From assembly GCF_958450345.1 (NCBI RefSeq), contig NC_088782.1, positions 97,475,358 to 97,539,357 on the forward strand: DNA of 64,000 bases. Reading direction: 5' to 3'. Both the position numbers and the translations under genes were made by a program. The notes beneath the pieces are model-generated. The model worked only from the letters and a program-made list of their open reading frames with translations, was not told the DNA's origin and ran no database searches. Of the stretch, positions 1 to 10,600 are shown in pieces; position 1 is the first letter of the stretch; every line of letters begins with the position of its first letter. The DNA comes from Calliphora vicina (Eukaryota; Arthropoda; Insecta; Diptera; Calliphoridae).

Positions 1-290
1 TCGACTTACAGTAAGGCAATTAATGAACCATCTAATCGGAGCGACCTTTATAACTGTGAATTATAACTTCGGAAATGCCATTTGATTTTATTCGATTGCA
101 GTTTCCTATTTGCTTAGTATTTGCAATGATAATTGATAAAGCTCAACGTCAGTCTTTGCAAGTTTGCGGACTAAATCTAGAAAATCCATGTTTTTCACAT
201 GAACAGAAACTAATTTTAGATAGACTAAATATATTGTAAATCTTTACGGTACGGGTAGCGAAGCACACCGGGTTTTAGCTAGTATTTTAT
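1..290 (+). mobile_element. Helitron-like 3' end fragment
   Basis: No gene is visible. Near 250-284 the sequence runs through a G/C-rich stretch (GGGTAGCGAAGCACACCGGG) into TTAGCTAGT. A short GC-rich segment followed by a CTAG tip and then T is the usual look of a Helitron 3' terminus. The 5' end lies outside the window or is not recognisable. The call rests on the terminus pattern only. Confidence 0.4.
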
Positions 291-310
291 ATAAATAAGT
301 AATACAATTT

Positions 311-2185
311 TGGTCTGAAATATGTGTGATTTTTGGTCAGAAATATGAGTGATCACAGATCGAGTTCCTTTTCTTGATTAAACGCTTATTGGCCAAGTTA
401 TTAGCGAATTTAGATTTTTTGAGTTTTTATATTAAAAATGGATTTTTGGTCAGAAATATGAGTGATCACAGATCGAGTTCCTTTTCTTGATTAAATGCTT
501 ATTGGCCAAGTTATTAGCGAATTTAGATTTTTTGAGTTTTTATATTAAAAATGGATTTTTGGCCAGAAATATGAGTGATCACAGATCGAGTTCCTTTTCT
601 TGATTAAACGCTTATTGGCCAAGTTATTAGCGAATTTAGATTTTTTGAGTTTTTATATTAAAAAACTATTTTTGGTCAGAAATATGAGTGGTCACAGATC
701 AAGCTCCTTTTCTTGATTAAACGCTTATTGATCAAGTTATTAGCGAATTTAGACATTTTGAGTTTTTATATAAAAAATCGATTTTGGTTGAGAAATATGA
801 GTGATCACAGATCGAGCTCCTTTTCTTGATTAAACTCTTATTGACCAAGTTATTAGCGAATTTAGATATTTTCAGTTTATATATAAAAAATCAATTTTTG
901 TTGAGAAATGTGAGTGATCACGGATCGAGTTCCATTTCTTGATTAAACGCTTATTGGCCAAGTTATTAGCGAATTTAGATATTTTGAGTTTTTATATACA
1001 AAATCGATTTTTTGGCCAGAAATATGAGTGATCACAGATCGAGTTCCTTTTCTTGATTAAACGCTTATTGGCCAAGTTATTAGCGAATTTAGATATTTTG
1101 AGTTTTTATATAAAAAATCGATTTTGGTTGAGAAATATGAGTGGTCACAGATCGAGCTCCTTTTCTTGATTAAACGCTTATTGGCCAAGTTATTAGCGAA
1201 TTTAGATATTTTGAGTTTTTATATAAAAAATCGATTTTGGTTGAGAAATATGAGTGATCACAGATCGAGCTCCTTTTCTTGATTAAACTCTTATTGACCA
1301 AGTTATTAGCGAATTTAGATATTTTCAGTTTATATATAAAAAATAAATTTTTGTTGAGAAATATGAGTGATCACGGATCGAGTTCCTTTTCTTGATTAAA
1401 CGCTTATTGGCCAAGTTATTAGCGAATTTAGAAATATGAGTGATCACAAATCGAGCTCCTTTTCTTGATTAAACGCTTATTGGCCAAGTTATTAGCGAAT
1501 TTAGATATTGTGAGTTATTATAAAAAAAATCAATTTTTTGTCAGAAATATGAGTGATCACAGATCGAGCTCTTTTTCTTGATTAAGCGAATTATGAGTGA
1601 TCACAGATCTAGCTCTTTTTCTTGATTAAACGCTTATTGACCAAGTTATTAGCGAATTTAGATATTTTGAGAATTTAGATATTTTGAGTTTTTATATACA
1701 AAATCGATTTTTTGTCAGAAATATGAGTGATCACATATCGAGCTCCTTTTCTTGATTAAACGCTTATTGGCCGAGATATTAGCGAATTTAGATATTTTGA
1801 GTTTTTATATAAAAATAGATTTTTGTTCAGAAATATGAGAGATCACAGATCCAGCTCTTTTTCTTGATTAAAAGCTTATTGGCCAAGTTATTAGCGAATT
1901 TATTTATTGTATCACAGATCGAGCTCTTTTTTCGTGATTATACGCTTATTGGCCAAGTTATTAGCAAATTTAGATATTTTGAGTTTTTATATAAAAATTG
2001 ATTTTTGTTCAGAAATATGAGAGATTACATATCGAGCTCCTTTTCTTGATTAAACGCTTATTGGCCGAGATATTAGCGAATTTAGATATTTTGAGTTTTT
2101 ATATAAAAAATCGATTTTTAGTTAGAAATATGAGTGTTCACAGATCTAGCTCTTTTTCTTTATTAAACGAAATATGAAAATCACA
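311..2185. repeat. Tandem array, about 113 bp unit
   Basis: About sixteen head-to-tail copies of a unit of about 113 bp. Successive GATCACAGAT cores lie at 351, 464, 577, 690 (as GGTCAC) and 803, a constant spacing of 113. Each unit carries GAGTGATCACAGATCGAG, then CTTGATTAAACGCTTATTGG, then CCAAGTTATTAGCGAATTTA, then an AT-rich stretch. Copies are close to identical up to about 1400 and become truncated and irregular after about 1430. It is either a satellite-like array or the central minisatellite of a Helitron whose tip lies just to the left. No ORF runs through it. Confidence 0.9.
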
Positions 2186-3206
2186 GATCGATGTATTTTG
2201 CAAATGTATTTAATAAGTGGACGTATTGTGGAAGTGGACAATTTTTATTTCTGTAAAAACGTTTGCGGACTATTGCGAACATTAATCAAAAATTAGCCAT
2301 ATCGGTCCAGGCGTCCTGCGATTTTGGATATATCGAAAAAAATGGGGTGGTAAATTTTTCTTTCAGTAAAAACTTAAATTGTATTACTATAAACAAAAAA
2401 TTAGCCAAATCGGTGCAGCTGTTTTCCGATATTGGATAAATCGTTTAAGAACCTAAGTTGGACTATGACCAACATTTAAAAAAAAAATTGTCGAAATCGG
2501 TCCGGCCGTTCTCAACTGATGCAATTACCAACTGACGACATTTGATTTTTATTTATATAGATTTATTGTACAAAATCACTTTTTTCCCAATTCCAGAGAA
2601 GTATTAACAATGAAATTTAATTTCATCATTCGATTGTGCGATACTGTGCCTGACCTTACAAATTTGATGCACATTTTTGATATTTCGGTTTATAAATAGA
2701 ACTAACAGTAATCAAATGAAAGCAAAGGATTCTTATCTGAACAAAATTTGAGAAACAAGTATTTTAGCCAATAGTACGAAAAAGTATTATTTGTATTTAG
2801 GATAAACAGAACGAAAAGTATGTGACCTTATCATTTTGACACGCACCTTACTCCTTGATACCCTTTTATTATGTTATTTTTAACACTTGCGCAATATAAT
2901 TTGTTCCATCCATTTATAATTATAATTATTTTAGTCGCAAAAATTTTAATACTAAAATTTAAAGTTAATCGCTGCAATTTTGATTGAAAAATTGTAACGG
3001 TAATTTTCTTTTTTATACATAACCAGATTTGTCCAATATATTTTGTCGCTGATCATTACATATTCACATTTTAATAATTGCCTTTCTTTTTAAGTAAACA
3101 AATATTTATCATTTTCTTAATTTTTAAGTACAAAAATATTTTTTTTAAAAAAATAATTTTAAAAAAAAAAAAAAATTATAGCAAACATTTTTCTTTAAAA
3201 AAAAAT
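2186..3206. other. AT-rich non-coding stretch
   Basis: No gene seen. At 2290-2570 phrases of the kind AAATCGGTCCGGCCGTTCTC occur three times in diverged form and end in TTTTTATTTATATAGAT. This looks like the edge of an interspersed repeat. The rest is simple A/T-rich sequence within or upstream of the GLG1 gene. Confidence 0.4.
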
Positions 3207-3493
3207 ATTTGTAATTTCTACATTTTTCATTTGCGACCTCATAAATTATATATATTCTTGATCGTCATAGATAGCGGAGTCGATGAAGCCATGTCCGATC
3301 TATCTGGATTACCAAGTCATTAATATAGACAATATAGATATATAATGATAAATATTTCCAACGACGTATATAACGCCATAGTAATTCGGACCTAGAATGG
3401 GTCAAAATCGGGAAAAATATTTGATAACAAAAATTTCACCAACAAAAAATTTTCAATATTTATCTTAAAGTATACTTTGGTGAAGGGAATATA
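3207..3493 (-). repeat. Interspersed repeat DR-2, reverse copy
   Basis: It matches, in reverse, the element at 14872-15520. Shared parts are the block near GCGGAGTCGATGAAGCCATG, the block near CCAACGACGTATATAACGCC, and the end TTAAAGTATACTTTGGTGAAG. A second reverse copy is at 48217-48630. The element family is not one I can name. Confidence 0.65.
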
Positions 3494-3761
3494 ATACCCC
3501 TTTCACGCTAGGCAATTTAGTTGCTCAAGTCTCTTGCCCTACAACAAAACAGCATGCAAAGTTTTCTTCTCCTTAACCCGACATTACTCTGACGTCTACA
3601 AACACGAAAGACTTGCGCAAGTGTTTGTGTGAAAGGGGACTATAGTTTTCTTACTTGTTTTCAACAAAGTTACTTATCTTACTTGTTATCATATATGTAA
3701 CTTTATAATGCATAAACATAAGAGTGTAAATGAATAAACTATTTGCTTGTTTTTATTATAG

Positions 3762-4778
3762 GTAATACAATGTTTGAAAGACAAATTCCGAAAATCATTA
3801 TTAGACGAAGAATGTTCCCAAGAAATGGTGAAAATACTACAAGAGCAGGCTCTTAATTACAAATTAAATCCTTTGTTGCAAACTTTTTGCAAGCACGAAA
3901 TTGCTGTCCTATGTCATCCAGAAAAAATGGTTAAAGAGCATGGACTAGTGGAAGAATGTTTAAAGAATGCTTTCCTCAATGAAAAGATAATTAATCGTGA
4001 TTGTCGTTTAGAAGTGGCCACTTTAATTGCCGAAGCTAAGGCCGATATACACGTGGATCCTATATTAGAAGAAGCTTGTACCGATGATTTGTTGCGATAT
4101 TGTTCGAACGTTAAAAAGGGTAACGGGAGAAGTAAGTTTTTAAACCCCATATACATAAACAGTTTATAAATTTATCAAAGGTTTATAAAACAAAATTTCC
4201 ATACAAATTCTGTTTCATAAACCTTTGATAAATTTATAAACTGTTTATGCATATGAGGGTAAATATGCATATTACATATGTATACTGGTTAAAGAAACAA
4301 CACTTGAAGTTGAATTATTTGCACTAATAATTTAACCTTACCAGTAAAATCTGTCTTAAGCTTACAATTATTAGCAAAGCAAGAATATAAGTATTTTAAA
4401 TGTTTGTGTTTAATTTTTTTGTTCTCTTTCTTTAGAATTAAAATGTTTGCAAACAGTTTTACAAGATCATTCCAAAGCCATGGAACAGGATTGCCGTATG
4501 AAATTACAAAAACGTATAGAAATGTTTAAGAATGCTGATACGGTAAGTTCTTGAAAAAAAGTTTTTAACATTTTTTTTATTTTAATAACAAAAATAAATA
4601 AATTTAGGTCTTAGTACAACCGCCGGAAAATATGGAACAATTAGTAAATCAAGTTGTAAGCTCTCCAGCTAAAAAGTTCTTTATTGTTATTCTTATGACT
4701 GCCGTGGGCATGATCTTTATGATGGGTATATTTTTGGGTCGTGTTACAAAACGTGCAATGAACACCAAAAATAAATAA
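3762..4778 (+). CDS. GLG1: Golgi apparatus protein 1 (GLG1/ESL-1/MG-160), C-terminal exons
   Basis: This is the 3' part of a gene whose upstream exons lie outside the window. Exons: 3762-4131 (opens in frame VIQCLKDKF), 4436-4542 and 4608-4778 (stop TAA), all with AG/GT borders and matching phases. The first exon holds the end of the cysteine-rich luminal repeats, with regularly spaced Cys such as FCKHEIAVLCHP and CTDDLLRYC. The last exon encodes one membrane segment (FFIVILMTAVGMIFMMGIFLG) and a short basic cytosolic tail. That is the known GLG1 plan: a type I Golgi membrane protein that binds FGF, E-selectin and TGF-beta precursors in vertebrates. The first intron here is almost filled by a foldback element that starts 10 bp past the donor. 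The family call is firm; the upstream structure cannot be seen. Confidence 0.93.
4144..4259. mobile_element. Foldback MITE FB-1, copy 1
   Basis: A 116 bp near-palindrome with arms of about 43 bp: CATAAACAGTTTATAAATTT near the left tip and its reverse complement near the right. The tips are CCCC/GGG, and TAA flanks both sides (4141-4143 and 4260-4262). A 3 bp TNA duplication with such tips suits the PIF/Harbinger superfamily. It lies inside a GLG1 intron, just after the splice donor. A second copy is at 15940-16050. Confidence 0.8.
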
Positions 4779-5884
4779 TATTTATTAATTAAGTATGATA
4801 CTAAAGTGACTTAATGTATGTTAAAACAAAAACAAAAATATTTATAAAATACTAATCAAAGTCTACCAACGTTTGTTAGAGCTAATTAATGTTTTAATGG
4901 AATAATACATATAAGGAATACTTACCAGAATTTTAGAACAAATTAGTAACGTCCAAAACCACCATCAACACCACTTTATAATATACTTACATACATGTAA
5001 TTAGATTTCCTTATATAATTTTTGTTTTTCTTGTTTTTTTTTAATTTTTTTTAATTTTGTGTTTAGTCGAACTTTATTCCATGTTTTTTGTTTAGTCTAA
5101 ACTTAAATTGAATTTATTTTATTTTAATATACACAAATAAAAACTAGTATTGTTTTTGTTTATACGAGTATAATCATAATCTTCCATGATTTTGTTTTTT
5201 CATCAAATGAAAACATTTTTTTTTAAAAAAAAAGTTTAATAAACCTTAATGTTTATTAGTTAGTTGTTTAGAAATTAATACGCGTATTCGTTTATATAAT
5301 ATTTTACTATTGTTTTTCTTTTCGCAACAAATAGTAGTAAAAAATATTAATATTAATACTAATATTGATATTTGATTTCTTTTTATGTTAGCCAAAATCA
5401 CAACCTTATTCTTAAAAAAAGTAACTCACTTATTTGAAGTTTTATTTTTTTTAAATCAAAATAATATATTTATTATTTAGGGGAAAATGCAATTGACTCA
5501 TGTTCCTTGTAATTTTGTTGTGGTATCTGTTATTTTTCATATTCTTCTTCAGTTTTCTATCAAGAAATTCAGAAAAGCGTCTCTAGGAGAGAGAAAGTGA
5601 TACGTAACTTGTTACGTAACTGGTTCAAGGAATCTAGCGTAGAGTCCTTAAGATGTAGTTATTTCACTCACTAAAAGTAATATATTGCGGAGCCAATTAG
5701 TATAGTATTTGTAATCTACATTGACTTTCTTTTAAATAACTTGTTAAATAGCTAATTTGATAACCTGTTGTTAAAATCACTATTAATTAGAATGTAATCT
5801 TCAAGTCAACATCGACAGATCCTAATTTGTCTTCAACGTTTTTATGAACAAATATTTTTTTATTTAAAAAAATAAATACTTTTA
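4779..5884. other. GLG1 3' UTR and AT-rich spacer
   Basis: The stretch starts with the 3' UTR of the GLG1 gene; AATAAA occurs near 5136 and could serve as poly(A) signal. Beyond it I see only AT-rich sequence, with no coding pattern or clear repeat. Confidence 0.5.
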
Positions 5885-6008
5885 CCCCCATTAACACGAT
5901 GCCTGGTTATGCGTTAACTAATAGTTATACTGTCGGTTAAAATTATTTTTGTATGAAAACTGTCAGTATAACTATTAGTTAACACATAACCAGACTTCGT
6001 GCTATGTG
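5885..6008. mobile_element. Foldback MITE FB-2, copy 1
   Basis: Inverted arms of about 43 bp (TGGTTATGCGTTAACTAATA near the left, its mirror near the right) flank a short loop. The left tip is CCCCCATTAACACG after TTA; TTA also follows the worn right end at 6009-6011. The same family, split by a P-type element, is at 12733-13455. Confidence 0.75.
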
Positions 6009-6055
6009 TTAACTAAATCTTAAATTGAAAGCTAAACTAATAATACATCTAATCC

Positions 6056-7157
6056 CATAGAGATATACACATAGAGCCGAAACTCTGCTGTCAAAAACAC
6101 AAAATTCTATCTAAAGGCGATAACCTTTTATATGATATAAATGTATAATTTAATTTAAAGTTTATTTTCTTCCAGAACATTTAATGTTTAAAATTTTATT
6201 CATGTTTTCGCTATATTTGTATTTAAATATACTAATGATTTAACCAATTTTAAGATCCCGATTCTTTTGGTTTTAATTACAATATCTACAGTTAAAAAGC
6301 TATTTTTTCATAACACTTCATATCAGACATGGAATATTATTAGTATGTTTTATTCCCAATTATTACCCAGATGTGATTTTTTTAACCATTCCCATTTATT
6401 TTAAAATTAATTTTTGTGATTTTGTTTTTAATATTGTTTTTATTTACATTCTAAAATACATACATACATAAAACAAAATATATCAAGTGAAAATTAGCAC
6501 AAAATTCAAGAATTTACATTTGATTAAGTAAGCTGCTTCAAGTTTTTAATAATATTTTATTTAAACAAAAACACAACATAGAGGAAACCAAAGGTTCGAA
6601 ATAACTAATTTTTAATTCCATTTTCAAAATTAAATATACTACTTCTTAAACATTCCATTAAAACATTCAACAGGAATTAATTCGTTGTGTTAATTCCTTA
6701 GTGCTTCAAACGTATTGGATTTATTCTTTATAGAATTAATTCTTTATTGAATAGTTCAATATTTCTGAAATGTATTGAACAATTCAATTTTTCTTCGATT
6801 CAAATCTATTACAAACATATTTTAATCTAATTTCGATTAGATTTGAATTAACAAAAAATTTAAAATTCAAACGTTGAATTAATTCTATTATGAATTGATT
6901 CAACAATAAATGAATTCTATTCAAATAAATGAATAAATGAATGAAGCTAATGAATTTGTTTTTTGGGAATGGATTTATGGAATGAATTTCTGTCATTTTT
7001 TAGTTCTGTATTGATTTCAGTAAATAATTCTGAGCTGTGGAGGAAACTCTGCTATCAACAATTGAAATGGTGAAAATAATTTAATAAAAAACATATTTTG
7101 TTGACAGTATATTAAAGATTTTTACGGCAGAGTTTCTGCTCTATGAATTCCTCTATG
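6056..7157. mobile_element. Inverted-repeat element IR-C, long copy
   Basis: The ends are imperfect inverted repeats: CATAGAGATATACACATAGA followed by GCCGAAACTCTGCTGTC on the left, and their mirror (GCAGAGTTTCTGCTCTATG ... CTCTATG) on the right. The interior at 6580-7020 is a run of GAATTAATTC/TTGAAT-type short inverted motifs, which may be a second nested element. No coding sequence is seen. A short copy is at 16848-17034 and a lone end is at about 56646. Confidence 0.55.
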
Positions 7158-7609
7158 TTTCTTCATGTATATCCTTTGTAGTATACACTCAAGTAATTTT
7201 TTGTAGCGAAAGGACAAATATAAATCGATATTGATAAATAAAAATAATTAGATTTATAAAGAGAATATAATTAGCAGCTCTATTAACAAACCTAGGCTTT
7301 CCAAATTTGTATGTAATTAAAAACATTAATAGAATTTTGTTCTATTAGCAAAATTAATGGCAGCTAATGTTGTGTGTTTTATTGTTTTCCATTTCCTTTA
7401 TGTGTAATTAATTTAATTAACTAATACGAATACATATAATAATTTTTATATAATGTACTATATTAATACAAAATAACAAAAAAAACTATTTTTTATAATC
7501 AAATACAAATTTAGTCCAATAAAATGCTTATTAAGCTTAAAATATAAAACATAAATTACATTTTATTTTATTTTAAGCAAGTACTGTAAACAAAACAAGT
7601 AAACAAAAT
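7158..7609. other. AT-rich spacer between GLG1 and the esterase
   Basis: No gene, RNA or clear repeat seen. The part next to 7610 is the expected 3' UTR of the minus-strand esterase; TTTATT motifs (AATAAA on the minus strand) are present. Confidence 0.4.
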
Positions 7610-10600
7610 TTAAAATTCTACATATTTTCTTATTAATCTATCATTATTTGGATCATCTATGGTACTGGTAAGTTCATCGTAGACATCTTGGCCCAAGGTA
7701 ATATCACAGTTGATATGAAAATATGGCCCACTATCAGCTAGAGAGAAAATAAATTATAATGGAATAAAACAATATTATTTAAACAATTATTTTATTAATA
7801 TTTTGAAATTTTTTTAGTATAATAAATTATCATAGCATTAGCGGTATTCACAATGTAGAGTACTTGGCCTGATAATGTAGTAAAAGAGCACAATATCAAA
7901 AAACTAAAAACAAAATACATTAGAAATTTAAATGTTTGTCAATTAAAAGCTTTTCTGTTTTTTTACTAGGCCAAATACTATACATTGTGAATACCGCTAT
8001 TGTGTTTAGTCAGTCTAAATAAAATTATAAATGTATACTTACTTTTCATAGGCAATATTTCAATATCGCTTTGAATTTTTGGCTTTCCCTCGATGGCAAA
8101 TGATGTCCATATCTCTACCATTTTCATAGCCATTTTCGTATCTTCGGCATTCAAGTGGTGTGTTGAAAATAAATAAATATTGTCATTTGAATGGTGAACA
8201 CCACCTTCAAATGGATAATGTGCATTGCCAAATTCATAACCAAATCGTGTATTAGACCCTTCATAATCAAAACTATATAAATAAACGGGTGCTAAGTTTT
8301 TATACAGCATATTCTTGGCCAAAGTTATGACAGGGGATTTCATAGCTACTATATTGGTAAGCTGAAAATCAAATTAAATTATATTTTAATCTAACAATTT
8401 TGTTTAATATTAAACGTGAAGATTCGAACACAAATATAAATTAATAGGTCTTAAAGTCGATGATCGATAAAGTTCTGTAGTTACGTCTTCAGATAGTTCA
8501 CAAATATCAAATATTTACACAAAAAAGCTTAACTACTATTTTTAGCACAAATTTGTTTGACGTTGTTTGTTTACTCTTACAAGTGTTTTGTAAAGCAAAT
8601 AACATAACTATTCCACAGAAGCCCGTCATGGACACGCATTGTAGGAATGATACCTTAATTTCCATCGACGATAGTCTAAGAGTCTACAACAAAAACATTA
8701 TAAATCCTAAATGCTTTAAGAAATTGCTCGCAGAGAAAATTTCATATTTTAGGCCCAATTTAATACTCTACACTGATGGATCATTTCAAAATGGGGCAAC
8801 TTCATATGCAGTGGTAGAACAGACGACAGCTATTAGCTATGAGACTATAGGAAAATCGCACCTACCCAACAATACAGGAATTTTCACAGTGGAAATCGCT
8901 GCTATAGAATCAGCCCTATCATACTCAATTGCTGAAAATCGAAGATCCATGATATGCACCGATAGTCTTAGTGCCTCAATGGCTTTAAGGAAAAACCGAA
9001 ATGGAAATTATGACAATATTTTGCTACGGAATATGAATGAGCCAATTTTAATTCTCTGGATTCCCTCACATATTGGAATACAGGGAAATGAACATGCTGA
9101 TATGGCTGCTAAAAGGGCACTGAACATTGAGGAAATCACAGAAACTCCGTGTTTTCCTAAGGCTATAATAAATCCGTTTAAATCGCTGCAAAATGATCGG
9201 AATCCTACAACCAGAAGACCTAAATATAATATAAATTTTACCAGAAGCCAGTGCCTAATGTTAGCCCGCTTAAGAGTGGGTAAGGCTGTTTTTAACATCA
9301 AACATTATTACGAGATAATGGACCCACCTAAATGTAATCTCTGTGATATCATACTTTCAGTTCCTCATGTACATGCCGAATGTCCAAAATCCAAGATTGA
9401 TGCACCATTGGAACATATTCTGGACTGTGCGGATGCATCTTTTCTATCCAGGATACAGAGAAGTCTACTGGAGCACAATATTAATGACATTTGAGACCAT
9501 TTCATTGATTTTTTTTAATTATTTAAAATTATTCTTATAACTTAAAACATTTTATTCTAAATTTTTTGCTTGCATCAATTTTTTTGGCCTGTCATTTATT
9601 TTTTTTATAATTTTTCAACACTTGATTTTATATTGTCACCTTAACACCCATTTAATTTTATATTGTTACTTTCAAAGTATAACGTTACTTTTTTATACGC
9701 ATATGGTCTAGTTACCCGTCGTATTCATTGTATATTTTATAAATTTACTTTATAAATTTACTTTATTAGCTTTTGTTTAATAAGAATTTTTAAAAATGTA
9801 TCTATTATTATGAGCACCAAATTTTTCGAAATTTAAGAAATTTAATTTACTTTATAATATTTATTATTAATTATGAAATATTTTGTTTTTGTTTTTTACT
9901 CTCCTTTTAACTATAAATAAAAATCGACTGAATTTTTTTTATAATTTTACAATATACCATTATTTTTTTTCGTTTTTAAAAAATAAATGTTGGTGTATCT
10001 ATTATTTTGAGCAGATGTGTATATTTAAAATAAATAACTTATCTGCAATATTACTTGTTCTCTTACTAGATAAGTAGAGTTTTTACTGGGTAGGTTTTTG
10101 GATATTTTATACTTACATCAAAATATGCTGCTGTTGCATTTTTGTGATCATTGCTATCTAGCAGATTCTTTGTAAACAAAAGCTTTGTTAATAGATTTTT
10201 TGAAAGTCCAGAACCATCATTTGTCATTTCTATTAATCCTTTAGCAAAGTCTCTGACAGTAATAGTATTGAGATTTTCTGTATGTGATTTCATTATATCA
10301 TAATAAGCTAAAATTAATAGTAAAATAAAAATTAGATATATGTATTTAATATTAGAATGTTATTTACAGAATTATTTCATACATTAGGATTCCTAATTTT
10401 CGGGAAATAATAAAAAAATTGTTCATTCCCGGAAATCGGAAATAATTCGTAATTCGTTTCGAAAGAGCGCCGAACTTCAGTTGAGTTGTCAGTTTCCAAA
10501 ATGGCATTACAGATGGCAACTGACAGCTATTATTTTCTGTTGCCAAATTAGCAACCAGAAATTTCATGTTGCCACCATAATCGACCCATAAACATCCTCA

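Noticed and set aside
311..2185. CRISPR-like array
   Set aside because: Units are long, directly adjacent and without unique spacers; eukaryotic context. It is a tandem repeat.
3078..3323. 81-codon frame on the plus strand
   Set aside because: Starts in poly-A/T sequence and ends inside a reverse DR-2 repeat; composition is that of random AT-rich DNA.
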